Below, piece after piece: positions 1 to 8,426 of a stretch of DNA of 23,362 nt; position 1 is the first letter of the stretch, and every line of letters begins with the position of its first letter. This DNA is from Candidatus Woesearchaeota archaeon (GTDB lineage Archaea; Nanobdellota; Nanobdellia; Woesearchaeales; GCA-2687795), in NCBI GenBank assembly GCA_002687795.1, contig NZBG01000021.1, positions 1 through 23,362 of the forward strand. The letters run 5' to 3'. Under the pieces are notes generated by a model. The model was not told where the DNA came from and made no database searches. It was given only the letters and a program-made list of their open reading frames with translations. Both the position numbers and the translations under genes were made by a program.

Positions 1-2211
1 AGTATACACTCCATCCGTATCCGCTTGAATTGTTGTGTCCTCTGCATTAGGAGTTCCAAAAGTTATTGTTCCTGGTCCAGCTTCCTTTGTCCAAGCATAG
101 CTTGCAATGCCATTCGTATCGGTTGCTGTGGCATCCTGTGTAACCTGCACATTAGTAACCACATCAGCTCCTGCATCAACACTATCAACTGCAGTATCCC
201 ATGTAAATATCATCTCATCATACGCAGTATTCCCTGCATTATCTGTAACAGTAAGTCTTACAGTGTATGCTCCATCCGTATCCGCAGAGATAGTTGTATC
301 CTCTGCATTATCGCTTCCAAAAGTGATTGTTCCTGTTCCTGCTTCCTGTGTCCATGTATATGTTGCCGCCCCGCTGATGCTTGCATCCACTGTGGCATCC
401 TGTGCAGCCTGAGCATTGGTAACCTTATCAGTTCCCGCATCTACTGCAGGCGCAGTCTTATCCAACTGAATATTTTTGCTGACTACAGTTTGTGAATTTC
501 CTGCATTATCTGTTGAAGCATATCTAAAGTATTGGTCACCTTCTGTTGAGATAGGAACTGCTGCAGTATAAGCAGTATCTGGTGTGCATGTATCAGCTGT
601 ATCAACACAGTACATTGTTGATGCAATTCCTGATCCTCCTGTATCTGCAGGTGTTAAGGTAATATCAAAATCTGCGCTTTGCCATCCAGTTGGCGCATCA
701 TCCGTTGTTGTCGGTGCAGTCTTATCTAATTGAATATTCTTACTAACCAGGGTTTGGGCATTTCCTGCATTATCTGTTGAAGCAGATCTAAAATACTGGT
801 CTCCTTCACTTGAAATAGTAACTGGCGCAGTATACGCTGTACCTGGCGTGCATGTATCAGCTGTATCCACACAATACACTGTTGAAGCAATACCTGAACC
901 ACCAGTATCTGCTGGTGTTAAAGTGACTGAGAAATCTGTTGTCTGCCATCCTGCTGGCGCATCATCCGTTGTTGTCGGTGCAGTCTTATCTAATTGAATA
1001 TTCTTACTAACCAGGGTTTGGGGATTTCCTGCATTATCTGTTGAAGCATATCTAAAATACTGGTCTCCTTCGCTAGAGATTGTAACTGGCGCAGTATACG
1101 CAGTCCCTGGTGTGCATGTATCAGCTGTATCAACACAGTACATTGTTGAAGCCACCCCTGATAAAGCATCAGCTTCTGTTAAAGTAACATCAAAATCTGC
1201 GCTTTGCCATCCTGTTGTGGCATTATCAGTTGTTGTTGGCGCTGTCTTATCCAGTTGTATATTCCTGCTCACCACTGTTTGAACATTTCCTGCATTATCA
1301 TTTGAATAATATCTAAAATACTGATCACCTTCAGTTGATATAGGCACAGCTGCACTATAAGCTATACCTGGCGTGCATGCATCAGCTGTATCAACGCAAT
1401 ACACTGTTGAAGCAATACCTGAACCACCAGTATCTGCTGGTGTTAAAATAATTGTAAAGTCAGCGGTTTGCCATCCTGCTGGCGCATCATCTGTTGTTGT
1501 AGGCGCACTCTTATCAACCTTAATATTCTCGCTCAAAACATCTTCAACATTTCCAGCATTATCTGTTGATTGGTATCTGAAATACTGGTTTCCTTCAGTA
1601 TCAATAGTAACCGACCCGGAATAAGCTGTGGTTGGCGTGCATGCATTGGCAGTATCAACACAATACTTTGTTGATGCTATCCCACTGCCAGCTGGCCCGT
1701 CAGGATTATCAACAGCTGTAAGAGTTACGACAACATCATTAATATACCAGCTATTAGCGCCATCTGGTGCTCTATCCTTAGACAAGGTTGTAACCGGCTT
1801 GATATCATCATTAACTGTAATCCTACAGCCCCAGATAGGATTTGGCTGGCCTGTGCAATCATAACCATCATACCATCCACCCCTGTCATAAACCATTGCC
1901 TTAAAATTAGAAATCCCCGGCACATCTGCAGTAATAGTTTCAGTAAGTGTACACTTCCAGGTCCCACCGCAGGGCAGTTCCTTCACCAGAGTTGCGCCGT
2001 TATATAACTCAATCCTATCAACACCGCTTTCATAATCTATCCCAACAACCTTCACCTGGTAAGAGCCAGCGCTCTGCCCAACACTTCCTGCTGGGATGGT
2101 TGTGAACTCATCTAAAAACGGCGCTGTAAAATCATAAGCATAAACACTTGTTAGAGAATAAATAGAGAAGAACAAAACTAAAAACAGACTCATTATCCAA
2201 TACTTTTTCAT
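1..2211 (-). CDS. Secreted surface protein with tandem OmpL47-like Ig repeats (3' end beyond window)
   Basis: Reading the minus strand from an ATG at 2209-2211 gives 737 codons without a stop, so the C-terminus lies left of the window. Residues 1-25 form a signal peptide (MKKYWIM, hydrophobic core, SVYA cleavage). An Ig-like domain follows, then five tandem repeats. Repeats 2-5 are 87-88 residues each, with the pattern DKTAPTTTDDAP, GWQ, GSGIAST, YCVDTADTC (C-x6-C), STEGDQYFRY and DNAGN, which resembles OmpL47-type Ig-like repeats. At the left edge come at least two PKD/Ig-like units of another type (VDAGTD...VTN, DNAEDTTI.ADTDG). The start is set by the signal peptide and a G-rich AAGGGGGAT leader. 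It lies 24 bases after the stop of the 1022-residue gene, so the two probably share a transcript. The role is inferred to be surface adhesion or coat; the paired cysteines may form one disulfide per repeat. Confidence 0.85.
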   Translation of the reverse strand, partial: MKKYWIMSLFLVLFFSIYSLTSVYAYDFTAPFLDEFTTIPAGSVGQSAGSYQVKVVGIDYESGVDRIELYNGATLVKELPCGGTWKCTLTETITADVPGISNFKAMVYDRGGWYDGYDCTGQPNPIWGCRITVNDDIKPVTTLSKDRAPDGANSWYINDVVVTLTAVDNPDGPAGSGIASTKYCVDTANACTPTTAYSGSVTIDTEGNQYFRYQSTDNAGNVEDVLSENIKVDKSAPTTTDDAPAGWQTADFTIILTPADTGGSGIASTVYCVDTADACTPGIAYSAAVPISTEGDQYFRYYSNDNAGNVQTVVSRNIQLDKTAPTTTDNATTGWQSADFDVTLTEADALSGVASTMYCVDTADTCTPGTAYTAPVTISSEGDQYFRYASTDNAGNPQTLVSKNIQLDKTAPTTTDDAPAGWQTTDFSVTLTPADTGGSGIASTVYCVDTADTCTPGTAYTAPVTISSEGDQYFRSASTDNAGNAQTLVSKNIQLDKTAPTTTDDAPTGWQSADFDITLTPADTGGSGIASTMYCVDTADTCTPDTAYTAAVPISTEGDQYFRYASTDNAGNSQTVVSKNIQLDKTAPAVDAGTDKVTNAQAAQDATVDASISGAATYTWTQEAGTGTITFGSDNAEDTTISADTDGAYTVRLTVTDNAGNTAYDEMIFTWDTAVDSVDAGADVVTNVQVTQDATATDTNGIASYAWTKEAGPGTITFGTPNAEDTTIQADTDGVYT
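457..1515 (-). repeat. Tandem 264-bp coding repeats
   Basis: The boundary motif encoding NIQLDKTAP (NIKVDKSAP in the outermost copy) recurs at about 457, 721, 985, 1246 and 1510, giving units of 264, 264, 261 and 264 bp. All stay in frame. Identity is high at DNA level: 691-758 and 955-1022 are identical over 68 bases, with only three differences over roughly 120 bases. This points to recent duplication or gene conversion rather than old divergence. Confidence 0.9.
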
Positions 2212-2235
2212 ATCATAATCCCCCTTAAAAACAGC

Positions 2236-5200
2236 TTAATCTTTCTTCTCTATCAGCCTTGAAAGACCTTCTCCAACATTTCTGAAAAATCCCTCAACTT
2301 GATCCATTGGGTATCTTGCATAGATTGTAGCCATAGGCGTTACTGACTTAGCGTAAAGACTTTCAAAATTTAATATATTTCCAGTCCATCTTATTTCATT
2401 AATTCCTACCCCTACATCAAAACCAATGCCATATCCGCTTCTCATAATGCCGATATCTCTAACGCTTCCTACAAGATAAATATTAGCAAAGTCATCAAAA
2501 GGCTTTTGTGAGCTTATCTCTGGCCAGCCTTCCTTAGCGGTTTGCGTTATATCAAATGCGCTTGCAGCATATTCCGCTCCTGCTTTAACATTCCAGTCAA
2601 TAGCTCCTTCTTTGCTGCCAACAAGCAGATAACCGCCGAGCTTGCCCCCTCTCAAGAATAATTGGTCATTTGGGCTAACACTCATCTTAACAGAATCCAA
2701 GCCTGGAAGCGGAGAATACATCTCAGTCCCTGGCCCCACAGTGGTAATATACCCAACCAATGCAATTGGCGCAGGAATATCTCCTGTTGCCCTGCCAGGA
2801 ATAGGAATCAGGCTGTGCCTATTAAGCTCATCCCTTGAAGAGTTGCTATAAACTTCCCTGAAATGCTCAATAATGTCATTCCTGTCAGCAAAAAGAGGGA
2901 TTGCTAAAGAAGCGTTCCATTCATGTAACATTACCTCTCCGGCTCTGTCAGCCTCTTCACCAACATAAGATGCTACTCTGCTGTTCCTGAAATTCAACTC
3001 TCCTCCCAAAAGCACAGAGAAGATATCTCCAAGCATTAAATGCTCATATAATGAAATCTCATGCAGATTGTTTATTCCTACATTGTTGGAATTTGGCTGC
3101 CCTCTTGCCAGATTTGCATGAGTCCAGTTATATCTTGCCAAAGTGTCAGATGAAAGGAAGCCGCCAAATGCCGTAAAGCCAACATCAACTCCCCCTCCAA
3201 CCTGGCTTCCAAACAGATCTTTGGTTCCAGCCACTTCACCTCCTCTAATCTGCCCATCTGTATAGTTGGTAGTTGTCATCCCTATGCTAGGAACCAAAAT
3301 AAAACCTCCATGCAGATTGGCGCCTAACCTAAAGTCAGGGTTATCAATCGCAAGAAGATAAAGGTCCAGGCTTGGCATAATCTGGGCTATGCTGCCCTTA
3401 TCAATAGTCTCTAATAAGCTTCCCTTTGAGCCATCTGACCTTGTATCCTGGGTTGTCATTGTAGCTGAGCTGTTTCCAAACATCAAACCAAGAGCCAAAT
3501 CAGCCTCAAAGCTTCTTGGGCTTCCTAATCTTGCCCAAGGGGTTAGCATAACAACGTTCTCAATGGTTTCTCCATAAGTTCTGTGAGTGCTTCTTCCCTG
3601 ATCTTTAACAGTTGAAGTATTTGGTGCCCTGGTTATTCCCATATTGCTCCACTTAAAATCAAGGCCCCCATTAACAAGGCTTCCAGGCTTGTCATAACCA
3701 TGATATGTCTCAAACAATACAGTTTCAACTGTTCTCTGCCCTAAAGTAAAAGCAGGGCTTAAGAATGGTGGAAGTATAACATTTTCTCTATAATTTCCAT
3801 TGCTGGATATTCCTCTATGGTTAACCCCAAGACCAAGATTTCCTATCCTGAAATCAGGCTTGTTTGGGTCAATAATCCCGCTGAAACTAAATGAAGCCCA
3901 GCCGCTATTCTCAGGATCTTTCTGGAACATGGCTACAACATTGTTCAATCTCCCAACAACCTTATTAGGGTCAAAAGATAAACCACTATAATCCTTGAAA
4001 AACTCAGAATTCCTTTCAATTACATTCGCTAACTCTACAGCCTCGCCTAAGGTTATCTCCCCTGCTTTTTCTCCTGGTCCCATGAACTTATTCACTCTAT
4101 TAACATAAGATGCAGTGGCTTCTTCCATAGACACGATATGCTTACCTAGAGCATCATAAAGCTCCTCACCAGCATCCCACAACTTTCCTGCATCTCCTTT
4201 AACTCTGGCCAGTCCTCCGTCATCACCTCTACCAATATCACCTTTATCCCACCAGCTAACAATGCCTTCATCAACAGCCTTTTCCAAACTCCTTCCTATC
4301 AACTCAAACTCATACTTTATTCTTCTTAATTCTTCTAGGTCCCTTGGTGAATAGACCTTTCCAGGCTCTAAGATATCTCCTGTATTTTGGTCTATTAAAG
4401 GCGCTAAATCACTTCTATAATCTGCTACAATTCCTTCCCAGTCACCAAGCGAGCCAGCTAGTTTCTCGCCTAGTGTCCCGCTTAATTGTCCCATTATGCT
4501 TACATCATATCCAAAAATCTTTTCAATGCCTTCTCTACCAGCTACCTCTAACAGTGGAGATAACATACTAAATCTCTCCAAAGCATCAATCCTTCTCTCA
4601 CGCGTATCAAGCTCACGTGTATCAACTTTTAGAAGATAATTAAAACTTGTTTTAACATAAGAGGTATATTCCTCAACAGCCCCTGCTAAATCATCAGCCC
4701 TGCTAAGCATACGCTCTCCAAACCCTTCGAGAACACGGACCAAAGCAGAATCTTCATCTAATTGTTCTAAAGCATATGGCAATCCCTCTTCAGCCTGGCT
4801 AACCTCTTCAGAAAGTCCATGAGCGGTTATAAACATCTCAGGCTTAATCTCAATCTCTCCCTCTTCTCCTACAAGTGGGTTAAACTTAGCTTCCCTGTCA
4901 TTACCAAAACCAACTATAGCTCCATATAACTTTACCATCTGGCTGGATGCATTCTCTGCACCTTCTGATGTAAGACCTTTATAATTTTGCCAGGACTCAC
5001 CCAATGCCTCTCTTTTTTCATCCCTATCTAAATAGTTCTCTGAAAGCCCTTCATAACCGCCTTTTAACTTATCAAACCACTGAAATAAAGAAATAAAACC
5101 GCTGATATTATCAATACTAACTTCCTCGCCTAGTAATGTATCAGACTCAGAAACTAGCCTATCATAATTTGAATCTAACCATGATAAAATATATTTAACG

Positions 5201-5304
5201 GCCTCTTCTACACCCTCTGCAGAACTCATTTCCCTAACAACTTCTGTTCCTGCTGATCGAACCTCAGTTTCAAGATCTGGTAAAGTAGCTTCAGTATCTG
5301 GCAT
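2236..5304 (-). CDS. Large hypothetical protein: helical N-terminal half, beta-strand-rich (barrel-like) C-terminal half
   Basis: 1022 residues, family not recognised. Residues 1-460 look almost all helical and acidic, with many E/D/K-rich heptad-like stretches. From about 465 the texture changes to alternating polar/hydrophobic strands with glycine-rich turns (FRIGNLGLGV, FRLGANLHGGFIL, QVGGGVDVGFTAFGG, FSVLLGGELNFR, GYLLVGSKEG, YGIGFDVGVGIN), as in bacterial outer-membrane beta-barrels or beta-solenoids. No signal peptide or hydrophobic membrane helix is visible, and the last residue is Asp rather than the aromatic usual for Bam substrates. A GGGGGG Shine-Dalgarno-like run at 5311-5316 supports the start. 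It is the first gene of an operon with the secreted Ig-repeat protein, which suggests an envelope role; that role is inference. Confidence 0.75.
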   Translation of the reverse strand: MPDTEATLPDLETEVRSAGTEVVREMSSAEGVEEAVKYILSWLDSNYDRLVSESDTLLGEEVSIDNISGFISLFQWFDKLKGGYEGLSENYLDRDEKREALGESWQNYKGLTSEGAENASSQMVKLYGAIVGFGNDREAKFNPLVGEEGEIEIKPEMFITAHGLSEEVSQAEEGLPYALEQLDEDSALVRVLEGFGERMLSRADDLAGAVEEYTSYVKTSFNYLLKVDTRELDTRERRIDALERFSMLSPLLEVAGREGIEKIFGYDVSIMGQLSGTLGEKLAGSLGDWEGIVADYRSDLAPLIDQNTGDILEPGKVYSPRDLEELRRIKYEFELIGRSLEKAVDEGIVSWWDKGDIGRGDDGGLARVKGDAGKLWDAGEELYDALGKHIVSMEEATASYVNRVNKFMGPGEKAGEITLGEAVELANVIERNSEFFKDYSGLSFDPNKVVGRLNNVVAMFQKDPENSGWASFSFSGIIDPNKPDFRIGNLGLGVNHRGISSNGNYRENVILPPFLSPAFTLGQRTVETVLFETYHGYDKPGSLVNGGLDFKWSNMGITRAPNTSTVKDQGRSTHRTYGETIENVVMLTPWARLGSPRSFEADLALGLMFGNSSATMTTQDTRSDGSKGSLLETIDKGSIAQIMPSLDLYLLAIDNPDFRLGANLHGGFILVPSIGMTTTNYTDGQIRGGEVAGTKDLFGSQVGGGVDVGFTAFGGFLSSDTLARYNWTHANLARGQPNSNNVGINNLHEISLYEHLMLGDIFSVLLGGELNFRNSRVASYVGEEADRAGEVMLHEWNASLAIPLFADRNDIIEHFREVYSNSSRDELNRHSLIPIPGRATGDIPAPIALVGYITTVGPGTEMYSPLPGLDSVKMSVSPNDQLFLRGGKLGGYLLVGSKEGAIDWNVKAGAEYAASAFDITQTAKEGWPEISSQKPFDDFANIYLVGSVRDIGIMRSGYGIGFDVGVGINEIRWTGNILNFESLYAKSVTPMATIYARYPMDQVEGFFRNVGEGLSRLIEKKD

Positions 5305-5322
5305 TAATATCCCCCCACGATT

Positions 5323-5334
5323 TGATTATAATCA
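5323..5334. promoter_or_regulatory. Perfect 12-bp palindrome at the predicted transcription start (possible operator)
   Basis: TGATTATAATCA is perfectly palindromic and sits between the TATA box and the start codon of the 1022-residue gene, where a repressor could block initiation. The operator role is inference; short A/T palindromes also occur by chance. Confidence 0.35.
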
Positions 5335-5346
5335 TACCTCTGTTCA

Positions 5347-5354
5347 TATTTATA
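5347..5354 (-). promoter_or_regulatory. TATA box for the envelope operon
   Basis: On the minus strand TATAAATA follows AAAAGG. Transcription would start near 5325, leaving a leader of about 20 bases that contains the G-rich ribosome binding site. Confidence 0.6.
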
Positions 5355-5459
5355 CCTTTTAATAATATAGAAATACTCCAAAATCAATTAAGCTTTTTAA
5401 ATCTTTCTTTAAAAGTGATTACAAGATGAAACCACGACATAGTGACGAAAACCACACAA

Positions 5460-6794
5460 TCACTCAGATTTTGTAATATTCAGGCCCTTTACTAATACCA
5501 TTGGAGTTATAACAGGCGTCTCAATCTCCCAGCCAAATATCTGTTCAGGCCTGTTCCCGATCATCTTAACATTCTTCAGGATGTTAAGTATATTGTCGCT
5601 GATTCTCAGGTGCTTAACAGGAAACTTAATCTCTCCGTCCTTAACATAGAACACAGCATCCCTTGGTATTGTAGAAAAATCTCCTGTATTATAATTATTA
5701 AACCTTGTATACCAAAGGTTAGTGATATAATATCCCTCTTTAATCTCCTTCAGCATATCTTCCTCTGAAGAATCGCCTTTCTCAAGCACAATGTTAGAAG
5801 GCTCAGGCGAAACCAGGCCGGCATTTGCGGTTGTCTCAGTATGGTGTCTCTTAGCTGTTGATGAGTTATGGAGATATGTCTTCAGCTCGCCATTTTCTAT
5901 TACAGCTGTCTTTTTTGAAGGAACTCCTTCTGCATCAAACCCTGATGAGCCAAGAGCATTAGCAACAGTGCCGTCATCATAAATGTTTACAATAGGGCTT
6001 GCTATCATCTTATTAAGCTTGCCAGCCAGGCATGAAAGCCCGGATTCCACAGAAAACACTGAAAAGGCCTCCCCAAGGTTAGCAAGTATATTAGCAAACG
6101 CAAGCGGGCTGAACAGGACATCAAACTTCCCGCTTCTTCCCTCAACAGGGTTAACAGCCTTCTTTGCAAGAGAAGCTGCCTTCCTTCCTATCTTCTCCGG
6201 CTCAAAGCCATCCATGGTCCTTGCCCCATAGTTAAGATGGCATGATGCATACTTATCAACCAAAGCCCTTAACGAGAAATACAGGCTTGTGGACTTTTCT
6301 CTTGCTATTACATTGTTAGAGGTTATGAGGTATACGCTTGACAGGTCTGTCTCCAGCACGCCAGCCACCCTCTTTGCCCCCTTCTTGACAGCAGCATCAA
6401 CAGCCTGCTTCACAACCTCTATATTCTCTCCCTTGTTAAGCTCTTTAACCCTCTTATCAAACCCTTTCTTAACATTCCTGTACTTAAAAGGTCCCTTGGC
6501 TATCCCATTATACTCCTTATTAGGCGGCAGGTTCTTTGCAAACTTCAGGAGCTTATCAACAACCTCATCAGCAGATTCCTTTGAAAAATCCCTTGTGCTT
6601 ATCATGATAGTCCTTTTCTTATAAACAGCATAGACTCCTATAGCCATCTGGTACCAGTTCTTGATGGCAGATACTTTGCTGTTAGAAAATTTTATCTGAG
6701 AGCTCTCCTGCTTCTGCAAAGAAACGATAGCGCTATCTGTTCCCTTCTTCAGCAGCTGCTCCTGGATATATCTTGTTAATTCTTCAGGTTCCAT
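5460..6794 (-). CDS. tldE: TldE/PmbA-type metalloprotease subunit (inactive partner)
   Basis: 444 residues, the usual PmbA/TldE length (about 440-450). Family texture is clear: N-terminal ferredoxin-like half (IGVYAVYKK, ISTRDFS), central Cys-containing strands, and C-terminal VFSVESGLS, GTVANALGSSGFDAEGVPSKKTAVIENG, YLHNSSTA, TGDFS and FYVKDGEI. It lacks the HExxxH zinc site, as expected for TldE, which forms a heterodimer with TldD and shapes the proteolytic chamber that degrades small or unfolded peptides in the cytosol. The ATG lies one base after the TldD stop, so the pair is translationally coupled with no room for a separate promoter. No oddities seen. Confidence 0.95.
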   Translation of the reverse strand: MEPEELTRYIQEQLLKKGTDSAIVSLQKQESSQIKFSNSKVSAIKNWYQMAIGVYAVYKKRTIMISTRDFSKESADEVVDKLLKFAKNLPPNKEYNGIAKGPFKYRNVKKGFDKRVKELNKGENIEVVKQAVDAAVKKGAKRVAGVLETDLSSVYLITSNNVIAREKSTSLYFSLRALVDKYASCHLNYGARTMDGFEPEKIGRKAASLAKKAVNPVEGRSGKFDVLFSPLAFANILANLGEAFSVFSVESGLSCLAGKLNKMIASPIVNIYDDGTVANALGSSGFDAEGVPSKKTAVIENGELKTYLHNSSTAKRHHTETTANAGLVSPEPSNIVLEKGDSSEEDMLKEIKEGYYITNLWYTRFNNYNTGDFSTIPRDAVFYVKDGEIKFPVKHLRISDNILNILKNVKMIGNRPEQIFGWEIETPVITPMVLVKGLNITKSE

Positions 6795-6795
6795 T

Positions 6796-8211
6796 TTACT
6801 TAATCCTTAAATTCCTTAACCTTATCGCAGGCCCGCCAAACCAGACAGGCAATGCCTGCATCGGCTCTCCCTTCCCGCAGTTGCCCGCATGAAACTCAGG
6901 CTTCTTGCCGACAGCGTCAACAGCGTTATACAATTCAGTGGTTGTGATCTCAATAGTAGGGCTTATCACAGGCTCTTTCAGCTCGCCGTTCTTGATCAGG
7001 TAAGCCTCTGCCCCCACATACTTTTGGCTGAGCCTCTTATCATCAATATTCCACTCCATGAAATTCTTCATGTATATACCTTCTTTTACATCCTCGATTA
7101 ACTCTTCCTCCTTATGATCCCCTGGCAGCATGAATGTATTAGACATCCTAACAATGCTCTCCCTGTTATAATCAACAGCCCTTGAGGAGCCATTGCTCTT
7201 CAGCCCCATGAACATTGCCGTCTCCCTGTTATGAAGCAGCTCATTCATCTTCCCTTCCTTGATAAGAAACTTTCTCCTTGCCTTAACACCCTCATTATCA
7301 TAAAGATAAAACCCATAGCTGTTAGGAAGCGTGGGATCATCAACAACATTAACAACTTCATTCCCTATCTTACTGCCCATCATATCCTTCTCAATAAAAG
7401 ACTCGCCAGCCTGCGCAGCCTCCCTCCCGAAGATCCTGTCAGCCTCATAAGGATGGCCCGCGCTCTCATGCACCATAATTCCCACAACCTGCGGGCATGC
7501 CACAACATCCAGCTTCTTTTGCGGAGCCTTAACCCCATTCTTCAGGTTTGCCTGCATAGCCTTAACCTCGCCCGTCAACAGATCAGGCATGTTCCATTCC
7601 TTGATAAGCTCATACCCTTTTGTAGCTCCATACTGCCAGAACCTCTGGATTGACTTATTATTCTCCTGCACTGTCAGAAAATAAACAAAAGCCATCCTTG
7701 GTATGGTTGCCATTATCCTGCTTCCTTCCGAATTAGCAAAATACTCTGTAACCTGGCTGTCAGAAAGCGAAAGAAACCTTCCGATTGTATTCGCCTTTGT
7801 ATTTAATATAGCCTTGTCAGCATCTAAAAGAGCCTTAAGCTTCTCCTCAGGAGAAATATCATCCAACTTAACCTTCTGCTCAACCTTATACCTTTTCTCA
7901 ACGGTCTGCTCTTCTGACAGCTCAACCTTTTCCCCTATCTTAACAGAATTCTTAGCGCTCTTAAGCGCGTTCGAAAGCAGGCTCTTGATCCTGCTCCTCT
8001 CAAGAGAATCTGAAGACACAAAGCTCAGTATATTATTAGAAAGAAACCTTACCCCTATGCCTGTGCTCTCGTCGAACCCTGAAAGCTGGGGGATCCCGTT
8101 CTTAAGGATAAAGCCATTGCTTGAAATATCCTGCAGCCTTGCCTCAGCATAGGAAGCCCCTTTATTTGTTAGGTATTTTATTACAAAATTAGCCAAATCT
8201 TCATCAATCAT
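6796..8211 (-). CDS. tldD: TldD-type zinc metalloprotease (catalytic subunit)
   Basis: 471 residues, full family length. The HExxxH zinc motif is HESAGH at residues 248-253, followed by PYEADR. The late Cys-containing motif GNCGKGEPMQ near residue 445 supplies the expected third ligand region. TldD/TldE acts as a cytosolic peptidase; in bacteria it processes modified peptides such as microcin B17 and in archaea it degrades small peptides. The ATG at 8209-8211 lies about 25 bases after a TATA box, so the mRNA is probably leaderless. It is the promoter-proximal gene of the tldD-tldE pair and is divergent from tRNA-Glu. Confidence 0.96.
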   Translation of the reverse strand: MIDEDLANFVIKYLTNKGASYAEARLQDISSNGFILKNGIPQLSGFDESTGIGVRFLSNNILSFVSSDSLERSRIKSLLSNALKSAKNSVKIGEKVELSEEQTVEKRYKVEQKVKLDDISPEEKLKALLDADKAILNTKANTIGRFLSLSDSQVTEYFANSEGSRIMATIPRMAFVYFLTVQENNKSIQRFWQYGATKGYELIKEWNMPDLLTGEVKAMQANLKNGVKAPQKKLDVVACPQVVGIMVHESAGHPYEADRIFGREAAQAGESFIEKDMMGSKIGNEVVNVVDDPTLPNSYGFYLYDNEGVKARRKFLIKEGKMNELLHNRETAMFMGLKSNGSSRAVDYNRESIVRMSNTFMLPGDHKEEELIEDVKEGIYMKNFMEWNIDDKRLSQKYVGAEAYLIKNGELKEPVISPTIEITTTELYNAVDAVGKKPEFHAGNCGKGEPMQALPVWFGGPAIRLRNLRIK

Positions 8212-8230
8212 AGAAATTTGTAGAATATAG

Positions 8231-8242
8231 AAATATAAAAAG
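8231..8242 (-). promoter_or_regulatory. TATA box of tldD
   Basis: The minus strand reads CTTTTTATATTT about 20-31 bases before the ATG at 8211, the spacing expected for a leaderless archaeal transcript. Confidence 0.6.
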
Positions 8243-8270
8243 CTTTTGTATGCGAAACTTTATTAAATAG

Positions 8271-8280
8271 CTTATAATAT
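8271..8280 (+). promoter_or_regulatory. TATA box of tRNA-Glu
   Basis: CTTATAATAT lies about 25 bases upstream of 8303. A start near 8300-8304 would just include the leader bases (8305-8310) needed to build the bulge-helix-bulge fold of the acceptor-stem intron. Confidence 0.45.
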
Positions 8281-8310
8281 CCAATATATTGCCCCAAAAG
8301 GGATATCGCT

Positions 8311-8408
8311 GCCCCAAAATCCTTAAGGATTTGGCAAGTGTGGTGTAGTCCGGTCAATCATTCTGCCTTTTCGAGGCGGGGACTTGGGTTCAAATCCCAG
8401 CGGGGGCA
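8311..8408 (+). tRNA. tRNA-Glu(UUC) with an acceptor-stem intron
   Basis: The exons are 8311-8315 (GCCCC) and 8339-8408. Joined, they give a 75-nt tRNA with acceptor GCCCCTG pairing with CGGGGGC, TGGTGTAG D-arm typical of archaeal Glu/Gln tRNAs, anticodon stem CTGCC/GGCGG, loop TTTTCGA with anticodon TTC at 8370-8372, T-stem TTGGG/CCCAG with loop TTCAAAT, and discriminator A at 8408. No CCA is encoded. Six T residues at 8409-8414 follow and can serve as terminator. Without intron removal the bases before the D-arm cannot pair with the 3' acceptor strand, so the intron is needed to explain the gene. Confidence 0.9.
8316..8338 (+). other. 23-nt intron between tRNA-Glu nucleotides 5 and 6
   Basis: A complete bulge-helix-bulge can be drawn: outer helix 8305-8309 (ATCGC) with 8340-8344 (GTGGT), central 4 bp TGCC (8310-8313) with GGCA (8333-8336), 3-nt bulges CCA (8314-8316) and AGT (8337-8339), inner 6 bp AAATCC with GGATTT, loop TTAA. 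Cuts after the second base of each bulge free exactly the intron. The outer helix uses pre-tRNA leader bases. Confidence 0.88.
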
Positions 8409-8414
8409 TTTTTT
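8409..8414 (+). terminator. T-run terminator of tRNA-Glu
   Basis: Six consecutive T residues directly follow the discriminator base, matching archaeal oligo-T termination. Confidence 0.6.
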
Positions 8415-8426
8415 AAAACAAAAAAA

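Noticed and set aside
25..495. Plus-strand Cys/Ser/Ile-rich frame of 156 codons
   Set aside because: It is the complement of the in-frame Ig-repeat gene, which has a signal peptide and repeat periodicity.
457..1515. CRISPR array
   Set aside because: The 264-bp repeats are in-frame protein-coding units without spacers.
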